Source: Hygrocybe punicea (lineage: Eukaryota; Basidiomycota; Agaricomycetes; Agaricales; Hygrophoraceae). From it: DNA of 64,000 nt. Made by a program: the position numbers and the translations under genes. Below the pieces are notes generated by a model that saw only the letters and a program-made list of their open reading frames with translations, did no database searches and had not been told where the DNA came from. The DNA lies in assembly GCA_963556145.1 (NCBI GenBank), contig OY744467.1, positions 5,456,001 to 5,520,000 of the forward strand. The letters are read 5' to 3'. Positions 53,890-64,000 of the stretch are shown one piece after another (positions within the stretch are counted from its first letter, which is position 1; every line of letters starts with the position of its first letter).

Positions 53890-55241
53890 CTTACTATAAC
53901 TTACTACACAGACCAGTTTAATATGACAGTAGCTCGCGGTTAACCGTGGCTAAACCAATTCAAAATATTCAAATTAAGGAAATCGCAACAGCTGGCGATT
54001 CTGTATGGTCTGTCTTTCTCGATGTTATGCAACTCACGATCTGACTTCGAGACTTCTTTCCCAGAATCATCCACGCACGTGAACCCAGACGTTATGTCAG
54101 TAGTGTTCACCAACGTACCCAACCCACCGTACTCGTACACACTCGCCAGTTGTAGAGTCAAACCGCCCATCGTCCCGTTCTCATGGATGCCCAAAGTCAT
54201 TGATATGGTCATGGCATCTCCTCGTTTACGCCGCCGTTCGCCTTCCTCCTATAGTGTTCACTCGGCCCCATACCCTGTAGTGTTGACTTGCTCCTGCTCT
54301 AGCAGCCCGGGCCGTCGAGGTGCTGATCGGTTCCCTACTCAACACGTCCCCACCACAGCACCCACGCATATTGCCATGAAACAGAGAGACGGCCCAGTTC
54401 ATCAGGGCGTAGACTTCGCCACATGACTCGAGCACGTACACTGCATCGTCTCCCTTACTCTCCGTGACGAGGAATGATAAGAAAAGCTCCGCCAGGACGA
54501 ACCCGGGGTTGTTTTCTTCGTCTTACCCAAGTTGTTGCGATGATTCCTGAGTTGGAACTTATACGCCATCAGTAACCGGCTCTTATACTCCAGCAGGATA
54601 CGCCTTGTGAAACAAAGTCGGAGACAATAGGATGTCCTGTTTCACGCTCGTCAGAGTTTTCGTCACTTACATTTCCATGCTCGACCACCCCATGTCAATC
54701 CACGACAAAAAGCACGTCCACTTCTAGACAATCTACCCAGACGGATCGAGATAGCGGGATCTACATCACGGCATCGGTGGAAGTTCTGATTATGGTACGA
54801 AGCATCGTCAGGCCTACCACTGCAGTTGACTGAGAGATCGAAGCAGGTTTACGGTGGTGACCTCGGAGTCCGGTCCGTATTGGTCTCGATCACAACAAAA
54901 GAGCTTCGGACATTTAAGTCCATGCAACACAGGTCAGATGTTCAAGCTCACAGTCATCGTGATTGAACATGCTTCATGTTTTCGGCATCCTTTCTTGCTC
55001 TCCCAGCCGCCATTTTTTCCTGTCTTCGTCATATTTTGTACTCCCATATGCACCATAGTTTTACTGGCATGATCACAATACAAATTCTGACATGAACTTG
55101 AAGTTAATACAAATGGCAAACAGAGCACTAAAATTTTAGGAGGCTATGCTTACATGTGGAATGCGTGCATGTTAGCCTCATTTAAGTTGTCGGTTTCGGC
55201 TTATTTCAATTCTGCAGACCCCAACCCCCCTCTTGCTGAAC
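53890..55241. other. Unassigned region, weak frames only
   Basis: Minus-strand frames 54212-53940 and 54441-54226 have some coding character (for example GFTCVDDSGKEVSKSD) but no recognised family and no consistent splice sites. They may be a decayed gene on the minus strand. Confidence 0.35.
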
Positions 55242-57554
55242 ATGGATCTACGTCCTACCGACTCGTTCGAGCAGCCCACGGCGACTGGCAGTGGCCTTAC
55301 TTGGGTAAGTGGCCCGGGCTCGCTTTTACTCCAACCCGGCTAACCGTTGTATTCGCAGGAAGATGAACAAATAACAACGTTAGTGAGATTGCTGGCAATG
55401 CCACAACCTATGGACACAATGGTTTTTATCTTGTCATCCCCAATATTAATATTGACTCCTTTCTTCATGCAGTTGCCCTCAGGGGAAATTGGCTATCCCA
55501 GCGATCCCTACGTCGACTCATGGGCAACGCAACCACTAGCGGGCGATTATACTCTAGCCACGGTGTGTATTTTTATGTATCCACGATTGTACTGACCGGT
55601 CCCCTTGCACAGTTTCAGTCACACATCCAGGAGCAACTCGGACAACTAGACTCCGATACGGCAGGTACGGTATCATTTTTTATCATAACGATTTTACTTG
55701 TTTCATCTTACTCTTCCTACAGGTTCGCGAAGCAACGCTCAACCATCAGGATCAACGACGGCCATTCCCGCCAGTGCTAGCCAGGACAATTCGGTTGTCT
55801 CCCCCCACCAGGAGCAACTCGGACAACTAGACTCCGATACGGCAGGTACGGTATCATTTTTTATCATAACGATTTTACTTGTTTCATCTTACTCTTCCTA
55901 CAGGTTCGCGAAGCAACGCTCAACCATCAGGATCAACGACGGCCATTCCCGCCAGTGCTAGCCAGGACAATTCGGTTGTCTCCCCCCACCAGGAGCAACT
56001 CGGACAACTAGACTCCGATACGGCAGGTACGGTATCATTCTTTATCATAACGATTTTACTCGTTTCATCTTACTCTTCCTCAGGTTCGCGAAGCAACGCT
56101 CAACCATCAGGATCAACGACAGCCATTCCCGCCAGTGCTAGCCAGGACAATTCGGTTGTCTCCCCCCACCAGGAGCAACTCGGACAACTAGACTCCGATA
56201 CGGCAGGTACGGTATCATTTTTTATCATAACGATTTTACTTGTTTCATCTTACTCTTCCTACAGGTTCGCGAAGCAACGCTCAACCATCAGGATCAATGA
56301 CGGCCATTCCCGCCAGTGCTAGCCAGGACAATTCGGTTATCTCCTCCCACCATTGGGGATCGACGGTAACTACTCAGAATCCTCAAATGTCCATGATGCG
56401 TAAGTGCCATAGTTCATCTTATATTCCGAATTAAAAAATTTATAGATCCAAATGTGGGTTCAAAATAACTACAACTTGAATTCTAATGGAGCTAACACCG
56501 AACAGGAACGATACGGGGACTTCGATATTCCTCTACCTCCCTTGTTCCAACCACCCCTCACGGGCAAAGTCGACTTCACTGTTTTGCCGACTTTTGCCAA
56601 ACCCTGGCATTGTTTAATTCTCGCAGCCCAAAACTTTTATGACGTAGGGATTCCACAACATGACTGGTTTTGTTCAATCTCACAGCGCCGATTGCGTGCG
56701 CGACAAGAAATATGGGCGACGGGATTAATGGGCCGCTCAAAGCTGGGCGCATTCTGGCAACCGGGGCTAAGTAATGAACAACATAAAAGTAACCGCGTAA
56801 CATACTGATGTGGTAATAGGTATAGTGAATCCGAGTGACGGGACGTTGATCAACTTGGGTACGCTTGAGCGTCCCCACTCGGACCTGATCGACTTCGTGA
56901 GTGACAGCTTCGTCTCAACTTGTAGACGTTGAACGACATTCTACTTAGGTCCAAAATGGGCATAATAGGTGCCAGAACGACATTCTTAATGTGGTTGTGA
57001 CACATATTCTCCCCCTAGTTGAATCGGGTAAGTATGGGAGTATTGCTTACTTAGTCAGTCTCATCGAGAACCATCAAATATTTACGCATCCTCCGAAATG
57101 GGTAAGCAGATTTGATTTCTCTTCGTATACTCATCCCGTATACTCATTACAGCGCAACTTCCCAATCTGGTTTGGGAGCGAGCTGATCTTCGACATTATG
57201 ACAATAATTTTCCTGGGTCCAGGTTCATTTTCCATTGTCCATCATTGGCAATGGCTGGGCTTACCGAGCCCGATGATCCCCTTTGAAACCTTTGTGACAG
57301 CAGCCAGATTGGTAAGTTCTACTTTTAAAAGAAATGCCCTTCACAGTTTACATAATTTTCAGGCGGTTTGGGTTGTTTTGAGAGCAAAATACGGCTCGGA
57401 CCATCGCTTCACGCAGCAGATGTATGGGGCCACACTCCAGACCCTGAAGAACCAGATGATGGAGATGCGCTCCGATCCGGTGGAATCAGCACATTTCATG
57501 CAGCTGGAGGTTGCCTTACTTCGCAGCACGGTCTTCCAAGCGGCTAATATTTAG
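55242..57554 (+). CDS. Unknown protein with tandemly duplicated exons (41-residue repeats)
   Basis: Twelve exon blocks (55242-55304, 55359-55421, 55473-55562, 55613-55664, 55723-55845, 55904-56026, 56084-56206, 56265-56399, 56446-56453, 56506-56770, 56820-56896, 56949-57101, with 57153-57311 and 57363-57554 following) sum to 1,626 nt, or 541 residues. Three consecutive 123-nt exons are near-identical and each adds 41 residues (GSRSNAQPSGSTTAIPASAS..., ending QEQLGQLDSDTA). An 8-nt microexon (56446-56453) is needed to keep frame. The second half is globular, with Trp- and His-rich segments (RNFPIWFGSELIFDIM, HHWQWLG) and a helical C terminus. No family was recognised. The intact frame through 14 joins argues for a live gene. 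Confidence 0.75.
55625..56320 (+). repeat. Tandem repeat of 180-181 bases (exon plus intron), about four copies
   Basis: Each unit is one 58-base intron and one 123-base exon; the third intron has 57 bases. Copies starting at gagcaactcggacaac recur at about 55630, 55811, 55992 and 56172. Differences are single bases (for example attctttat and ttactcg in the third intron), so the duplications are recent. Confidence 0.92.
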
Positions 57555-57661
57555 AAAAAAATTACTACGACATTTATTACTTCTCCTCATCTGATTCCAA
57601 GCCCTCATTAACTTCAGATGCTACATAAAATAATTTTCAGCTTGTTGTTCTTAGGCTGTCC

Positions 57662-58161
57662 CTAATAAAACAGTGACCCACTGGGAACTGGAGAAGAATT
57701 AGTCCAATCAGGCTGCCAATTGGGGCACGCCAGGTGATATTCCAGTAAGTTGTCAGCCGGAATATGTCCCACTGCAATGGAATTGATGAAACGCTCCCGT
57801 TTTAGCTCAGCTTCGCGTTGGATCAGTTCCATAGTCAACTCCTGTATTCGAGCTTGCGCATTGTCTAATGCGCATTTCATATTTTGGAATTCTTCCATAT
57901 CGACAATGGTCGTTTTTTCTGCAATTGAAGGTAAGTGGCTTTTTGGATTATGGAACTCGTGCTACTCACCTTTAATATCTGCAAAGCTATCGTTCATCAA
58001 CATATTATGGATACGGATGCGTTTGCTGCCCACCCTGCATAATAATATTGGTGTCATGCAAATGAAAATTTTAATGACCAATGCGGTGTGCACCTGACTT
58101 CGACTTGTTTCTCCATTACTTCGATATCTATTTCCACACGACACTTTGCAGGTAACGGCAT
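57662..58161 (-). CDS. Small coiled-coil protein of unknown function
   Basis: Exons 58161-58094, 58034-57970 and 57918-57662 (390 nt, 129 residues). It starts MPLPAKCRVEIDIEVMEKQV. Residues about 50-95 form a coiled coil (MEEFQNMKCALDNAQARIQE, then LTMELIQREAELKRERF). The tail is Trp/Pro-rich (CPNWQPDWTNSSPVPSG). Splice sites are canonical. It converges with the tandem-exon gene, with 107 bases between the stops. No family was recognised. Confidence 0.6.
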
Positions 58162-58217
58162 GTTTCTTGACTGGTACGTTGCTAGTCTCAGCGTCATTCT
58201 ACTGACTATTTATACAT

Positions 58218-58415
58218 TTGAACACGGAAATTCAGAGCTTGCGCATTTGATGAACAACATAAACTAATCGCTACGGCAAGACCCCTTGTTGATTATTCAG
58301 TCACGTTCTAGCCTGACTTAGAAAGTTGAAGATGCTGTCGCCTCAATATTGATATTGCTGGTCTTCAAGCGGTGTCTTCCCTCTCAGATCTAAAATGCTG
58401 GTTGCTGACGTTGCC
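58218..58415. repeat. Direct repeat, copy A (about 198 bases)
   Basis: It begins ttgaacacggaaattcagag and runs to ctgacgttgcc. It is about 90% identical to copy B at 58540-58771, which carries two extra inserts of about 10 and 24 bases. Confidence 0.85.
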
Positions 58416-58539
58416 TTACTGTAGGACTTTATGAGGCCGAAGATCATCACTTTCGACAATAAACGCCCCATCTAGGTTGCCGCTAACATTCTAGAAATTT
58501 TATTCGAACGCCGATGTCATGAAACGCGCGAGTAAACGG

Positions 58540-58771
58540 TTGAACACGGAAATTCAAAACTTGCGCATTTGATGAACAACATAAACTAATCGCTACGGCA
58601 AGACCCCTTGTCGATTATTCTGCCACGTTCTAGCCTGACTTAGAAAGTTGAAGATGCTGTCCCCATCTCGTGCCTCAATATTGATATTGCCGGTCTCTCA
58701 TTCCTATTCCCCGATGTTTTTCAAGCGGTGTGTCTTCCCTCTCAGAACTAAAATGCCGGTTGCTGACGTTT
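58540..58771. repeat. Direct repeat, copy B (about 232 bases)
   Basis: The second copy of the 58218 repeat, ending about 70 bases before the start codon of the DUF6698-like gene. Both copies lie between two divergently transcribed genes, so the duplication changed the spacing of that promoter region. Confidence 0.85.
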
Positions 58772-58843
58772 CCTTCATCGGAACATGAATTAAGATCCTT
58801 ACACGAATATAAGGTGTGGGACCCATACCAAACCTGCATCCCC

Positions 58844-60293
58844 ATGTCTGATCTTGCAGTCAACACTGGCCCGGGTCGACGAAAACGTGACGACGCATTG
58901 CAACAAGGCGCTAAGAAGAAACCGTGAGTGACTTATTGTATCCTTATGCACCGCGCACGCTGATTGTCTGGACAGGACTTTGACCGACCCTCTAGTACAC
59001 CATGGCCGCCATTTCGGCCGAGTCATCTACGCTTTTTGCAACATCAGCACCCTTATAACGAACGGGCTCCAGCGCATGGGCGAATTGGAACCGGGGAACC
59101 AGGATGAGTCCTTAACAGCTCAGTAAGAGGCGGCTGACTCGAGTACGATGACTGATTAATTTTTCTGCCTCAGGGAATATCGTGAACACCGCGTCTTCGC
59201 AGCTTTGCTCAAGATATGCCCGGACCTCGAGAAGAAACTTCTGGATGCTTCTGAAGAGGAGGTAGAGATGATGGCCGATCTGGTTTGTTTATTATACATG
59301 GAATCGTCTATGTCGTTGGTCACCAAAAGCTCTTGCGACAGATCCAGAAAGGCATGAACAGAGCTCGCGCCGACGACACCAAAATGATGAAAGCGGCTAT
59401 CGTGGATTGGATCACGCCAACTGGACAAACCCTCAATCCCCCACTCAGCCGCAAGGTGAAGATGAACCGTGGGTTCCACCACGAGAGGACGGGTTCGTTA
59501 CTTTGTCCTGCTGGTGTCAATTGGTCGTCACCGCAGTAAGCATCCTTGTGTTGCCGCAGACAGTACGCCACAATGACATTTCTGGTTCCCATGATTAGAG
59601 AGAAATTGAGTAGCGGTGAGATGCAAGTGCGCGGAGATCAATGGCCCTTGTTTCTTTATGCAGATCTCGCGTATGATCCAGAAGACCCCTGGAATGGGCT
59701 GTTCAGGAACCAAATTCTGGTCATGGTGCGCACGGTATCTTGATTGGTTCACACAGGTTTAAAACGCAATGACGCCGTATATAGGGATACAAGCATGTCT
59801 TCACTTCCCCCAGCTCAGTAGATGAAGACGAACCGAAGGCTACTAGGTCCGGCAACGCCCGCATCCATGGTATGACCTGTGTCACCAAGGCTTCGTTAGC
59901 ATATATCGCAACACAGGTATCTTTTTCATGCCTCTTGTATGTTAGTCACTGATAATTCAGTAGGTTCGCTTTGCCTTGTGCTCCTCGAGCACATTCTCAC
60001 GCACCGACACGGTGACCGACTCTGAGACTTTCTACAACAGCGTTCTCGATCTGCTCGAGGACGTTGACGAGAAGGAAGAGGTGCAGGAAATCCTCACCTG
60101 GTGGAACAGGTTAGTGCATCATTGGCTTGTGGCTTACGCTGATCTCTTTTGTAGGAAAATATTTCCCCATGCCTGCAATGAGATCCGAACTCCAATCGAG
60201 GGAAGCGCATTGTCCCGAATCAAGGAAAAGAGGCAGAAATACCTTGAAAATCAGCTGGCAGCCCGGGGCGCGGAAGTTGAGTGGGTGATATAG
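58844..60293 (+). CDS. DUF6698-type fungal protein
   Basis: Exons 58844-58923, 58976-59122, 59174-59282, 59342-59535, 59599-59725, 59785-59916, 59964-60109 and 60155-60293 sum to 1,074 nt (357 residues). The N terminus is basic (GRRKRDDALQQGAKKKP). Conserved-looking blocks are HHGRHFGRVIYAFCNI, EYREHRVFAALLKICPDLEK, NRGFHHERTGSLLCPAG, GDQWPLFLYADLAYDPEDPW, ARIHGMT and a C-terminal helical region ending AARGAEVEWVI. These fit a family common in agaric genomes that I recall as DUF6698, with no known function. All eight exons join in frame with standard borders, so the gene looks intact. Confidence 0.7.
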
Positions 60294-61038
60294 GAATGCT
60301 CCGCCGCCTTATATAGTATTGTTTCTCACCGTTCACTCTCAAATACGATTCTGTTTTTCGCTTGTCCAGCCTGTCAAAAAGTAAGATTGATACGTCACGG
60401 CATATAATCTCGAATCAGGCATATGATAATCACAACACTGCCCAATGCAACAGAACTGTGAGATTGGTGTTAGCATCATGCCAGCCCGGTATTGTCTGGT
60501 AGTCTGTTGTCATGATTGGCTGCATGATGGCCTTGCATATTTTTGCCAACAATTGACCTCCAATGTCAAAATAATATTACTGCTACATTTATGGCATAAA
60601 CCACTGTAAGACCTAGCATTATCCTTTACTGGATGAAAGATAGCTTTGTCAATGAATGGCACATTATGTAGCATAATGTTATTAGTGATGGAATTGTATT
60701 AATGTCAGCAAGGATTGCTTTGGATTGTCTTCTAAGGGATTAATGGTGGTACAGCTTCATGCTGTTAACCAATGGCACATCATGTGTCATAGTGTTATTA
60801 GTGATGGAATTGTATTAATGTCAGCTAGGATTGCTTGGGATTGTCTTCAGAGGGATTAATGATGGTACAGCTGCATGCTGTTAACTAATGACACATTACT
60901 TGCCATAGTGTTAACAGTGATGATTTTTCATCAATGTAACCTAGGCATAGCTAGCTTTATCTGAGCACCCTCATAATGGTAACCTATGGTTCTAATGACA
61001 TTCCAGTTCTAGCTAGATCTACCTATGTCAGACCCTCA
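60294..61038. other. AT-rich intergenic DNA with a tandem repeat
   Basis: No coding frame. It holds the repeat described at 60653-60960. Confidence 0.5.
60653..60960. repeat. Tandem repeat of about 118 bases, two full copies and one partial
   Basis: aatggcacat and the blocks gttattagtgatggaattgt and ctgttaac recur at about 60653, 60771 and 60888. The third copy decays after about 60 bases. Confidence 0.75.
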
Positions 61039-62377
61039 TCAAATTCCTGATGTTGTTATTTTAGAAATGTTTTCTAGGTGTAAAATGCAGTTTGTGGTGA
61101 GGAGAAAAAAAGGCAATTGGTCACGCTTTGACAGGCGGGGTTCAAATATGCCACTGTGACATTGTGTGACTGGCCGAAAGCTGGGCCTGTCCGATGTGTG
61201 GGGTGATGATAGTAGTTCTGCAGCTGCCTCGTTATTGGGGATGCTACCTGCTCGCTCTGGAGTTTCTGGAACTTCATTGGGATTTGGAGTCTCAAACCTT
61301 ACAGAATGAACAGGGGCATTTGGAGCACCCTTATATGCAGGAGTAGGCTTCGGATAAGTGTTTTTGTTGCCTTTAGATGTTCCATATTGACGATGTAGAG
61401 ACTCGACGTCCCTCTGAGTCCGTATTGTCGATATATCACGAATCCGGACGAACCCGCTGCCTCCATTCAACTTGCATTTGAACCTGACGTAACCCGACGT
61501 GACATGACCTGACATATGCCGCTTTGTCACAGCCGCTTTTGGACCAAATCTGGCAGCCTCAGAAGCCCCGGAGTTCTAATTATATGAGACGGATCTCATC
61601 GGACTAGATCCCCGACTTCGGACTTACTTTATTTATGCATCCTCTTGTCCTTTCGGAGATATGTAGGACTTTTTAGATCTTTTTCATGGATATTCCTTTT
61701 CCCCTCCATTTTCCTGTCTTCGTCGCTTTGCAACCCCCCTTTCCACATCCCCATTCCAGCGTTTCTTTGTAGTTTCTATCAGCCGAAGTAGACATGTCTG
61801 AAAGTAGCTACACACACATGTACTATAAAAACAGTCCCCAATGACCGTACAAAAAGAGATACCCTTAGTCCCTGTTTCCCTCATAGTCAGAATCATTTTA
61901 ATCACTTCAAATGCTCGTCCTCGTAGACCCTTAGATTATTATAGTTCATTTCATCGTCTTTATCATTGTTCTCGTTATTTGTTCATCGTTTCCGACCCGA
62001 CCCGACCCGACCCGCCGTACCTGACATTGTCGGCATCATCGGGTTCATCGTTATTTATCCGTTTTCAGTCTGTTCATCGCTGGGTTTGTTATTATTAGTC
62101 CAGTTTTACGCGGCAGCTTTACTTTTACTTACATCCCCTTCCTTTACTATTATCCCCGACACTGATTATCCACAGTCACTTCTATGCTGACACCCCTCTG
62201 GTTAGGATCACCTTTCTTTATAGTTCCAAAGCCACCAAGAACCCACATCTACAACGAATCCCAGACTGGTCCTTTTTAGATCTGGTATCATTTGCATCAG
62301 AGATTTTTTTTTTTTGAAGGTCGACCAACAGAACGGCTTTTAGATGTGCCCCGAGCTTTGGATTGAGCATCGACCAT
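61039..62377 (-). pseudogene. AT-hook-like reading frame split by a solo LTR
   Basis: On the minus strand a frame starts at ATG 62377 with MVDAQSKARGTSKSRSVGRP, an AT-hook-like basic segment. After a run of twelve A it continues in the next frame as SDANDTRSKKDQSGIR up to the LTR. Past the LTR it resumes with QYGTSKGNKNTYPKPTPAYK and runs through a Pro/Thr/Ser-rich region (ETPNPNEVPETPERAGSIPN) to a stop at 61039. Removing the LTR and one target duplication joins the two sides in frame. The A-run needs one base fewer, or two more, to join its two sides, either a real frameshift or a homopolymer error. The family was not recognised. Confidence 0.5.
61394..62253 (+). repeat. Solo LTR, copy 2 (860 bases)
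   Basis: It starts TGTAGAG, ends TCTACA and is flanked by the 4-base duplication acga (61390-61393 and 62254-62257). It is homologous to 34324-35226, with a TATA box in the same place (tactataaaaac, 61821). Most differences from copy 1 are CG to TG or CA. The gacgt array is shorter here. Confidence 0.88.
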
Positions 62378-63345
62378 GGTATGTGGAATGCACAATTGAG
62401 AAGAAAGTGGTACAATTACTAGAAATCTTTTTGTCTGTTTGTTTGAATATAAACTCAAAACTACTCAAACAACTGTGCTCACACTTGTAGAATACACTAT
62501 GCAACCCATCTCCATAGTTATTTCAATGAGAAGTAGCATTGTTCTTTGAGAAAAATTCAAAAGTTGAGTTTGAGGGCTACAGAATACAACTACATCATTT
62601 AGCGGTCAAAACACCTTATTTTTGCACTCAGCAGCTCAGAAATAATTTTTATAACAACTTTTGTAAAGAAACCGAAGTGATTCAAGCCCTCGTTGTTGAG
62701 ATAAAATTCAAAAGTTCTGGGAGGCGTTTTTGCATGCCCAAATTAGGAAATCCAGGCCGTGCCAAGTCATGTGCAAACAGCAATAAACCTACAGAAACTC
62801 ATTAGCCACCTAGACTTAGACAGCTTTGCACAGAAGTTGACATTAGTTGCGGTTTGTACAGTCCTGGAGGTCAGACACAACTAGGAGAGACAGGATAGTC
62901 AACAGCCCAGTCTGTGTCACTCTATGCAGCCAATGTAGCACTCTATAGTGATCTATGCAGGGTGATTAGGCTACCATACAGATTTAGACATATAAAGAAG
63001 TAGTCTATGACTCTATGGCTCTATAGACGTCTGCACAGCCCGTGGCAGACCTGTATCATTGACGGTTGTTTTGCTGATGCATGCCCCAGATCAAATCACA
63101 CGAGTGAGGATTGCAACATATCTTGGACATGTCTTCCACCAGCGACGAGACGTGATACTCCAACACCTACCACTTCTCATGCCCTTGTGGGCAAAGTTGT
63201 GGATCCGACATGGAGGGGATGCTATCTGAACACGATTTGCCATACAAAAAAGCTGATTGCAAGACTCACGGGATAATTCATGTGTGAGGGTAAGTATTCA
63301 ATTTCACATTCAACTCCTGGTTTATTTACTCTATATTCAACAAGT
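62378..63345. other. Unassigned region
   Basis: Only short frames. The plus-strand frame 63007-63276 contains DPTWRGCYLNTICHTKK and may be a decayed upstream exon of the fragment at 63346. Confidence 0.35.
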
Positions 63346-63709
63346 ACGAAGTAGTCTATGATGGACCACAAGGAAATGCCGTCACTACAATCAACTATGG
63401 TGCGCTAGATCACATCTTTGTGTACGAACTCACCCAGGACCCCATTTGGGGTGCGTCAAGAGGGAAGACTCTCCTACTGGCAGTCATAGAGCTCTTCAAG
63501 ACTAATGGTCAAGACGCCACCATCAAGGTGTTGCACTACACAAAATGTATGGCACCAATTGTCACTGATGTGTGCAACATCAAGTCAATCGTGGGTCAGG
63601 TGGAGACACGCAAGCGATGGGGACTTGTTGACTGAGACATACAATCAGCAAGGGCAGTTTTTAATCTGGAGGCCAACTCAGACTCGGACTCTTCTGAGGA
63701 TGACTAAAA
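63346..63709 (+). pseudogene. C-terminal fragment of a transposon-associated fungal protein
   Basis: After a likely acceptor (caacaag) the frame reads KYEVVYDGPQGN, then NYGALDHIFVYEL, GKTLLLAVIELFKTNG and IVGQVETRKRWGLVD. It hits a TGA and continues in the same frame as DIQSARAVFNLE with an acidic end (SDSDSSEDD). The pattern follows the C-terminal part of proteins often seen in repeat regions of agaric genomes. The TGA stands where a CGA codon would fit, so the copy is probably inactive. Confidence 0.4.
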
Positions 63710-64000
63710 TTTGATGTTTTGATTGTTAACACGCTGATATACATGCAAAAATAAAATCATTGCTTTGGTCACCTTTTTGAAGACGTGAGGTTCAAAAAAA
63801 GTGATCAGTGACATCAGGGAAACAATGTTGGATTGACAAGGCTTTATATGGCTTGAAAATAAATAGAATGTGCAGAATATGTATCATTTTGATAAATGAA
63901 TTGATATAGCCATATATAGGCTGATGGAGATGTTGAAATTTACAAATATCTGAACTGTGTTGAGACTCTATATGATGTTACTAAGTCATGTCATTTAGCT
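63710..64000. other. Window end, nothing seen
   Basis: AT-rich sequence without frames or repeats that I can support. Confidence 0.5.

Noticed and set aside
55698..56322. Unspliced frames repeating VSFFIITILLVSSYSSYRFA as membrane segments
   Set aside because: These residues are the translated 57-58-base introns, which have proper GT...TACAG borders. Reading through them gives early stops.

Overview
The window is nuclear DNA from a filamentous basidiomycete, most likely an Agaricomycete. Genes carry many short introns of about 45-60 bases with GT-AG borders, some with GTGGGT donors. The gene content includes a Plavaka-type transposase, a Crinkler-like protein, a DUF6698-type protein, an O-fucosyltransferase-like enzyme and a Ty3/Gypsy element. 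Gene models were spliced by hand. Where exon lengths are quoted as summing to whole codons, that was checked.

Layout. 1-1961: 3' part of the replicative helicase gene MCM2. 2345-12456: a foldback-like element with an 8-base target duplication and 1.45 kb inverted arms. A 6.6 kb Ty3/Gypsy element with two LTRs that look identical is nested in its left arm, and a 100-N assembly gap lies at its centre. 12600-18440: cellular genes (Crinkler-like, MIA40, O-fucosyltransferase-like, seven-span membrane protein). 18880-22363: a PIF/Harbinger unit with a transposase and a convergent Myb-like partner. 22560-25150: a glyoxalase-like gene and a small BRI3-like membrane protein gene. 25300-27440: fragments of coding sequence. 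28089-32035: a TIR element without a transposase, holding a 151-base minisatellite and a polypyrimidine tract of more than 1.4 kb. 33600-37000: a FAD monooxygenase pseudogene split by a solo LTR, then a METTL16-like gene. 37751-42135: a Plavaka transposase gene with one in-frame stop. 43-51 kb: old, gene-poor repeat debris. 51425-60293: host-type genes again (SPT5-like, a gene with tandemly duplicated exons, a coiled-coil protein, a DUF6698-type protein). 61-64 kb: a second solo LTR splitting an AT-hook-like reading frame, and a transposon-related fragment.

The main themes are nested and gene-disrupting mobile elements and recent local duplication. The most specific new observations are: (i) a complete -1 ribosomal frameshift signal between gag and pol, made of a slippery heptamer, a 6-base spacer and a 10-bp hairpin whose loop holds the gag stop codon; (ii) a host gene in which one 123-nt exon plus its 57-58-nt intron is repeated in tandem, in frame; (iii) two solo LTRs of one family, each with a 4-base target duplication and each inside a reading frame, differing largely at CpG sites. 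No rRNA gene, convincing tRNA gene or CRISPR array was seen.
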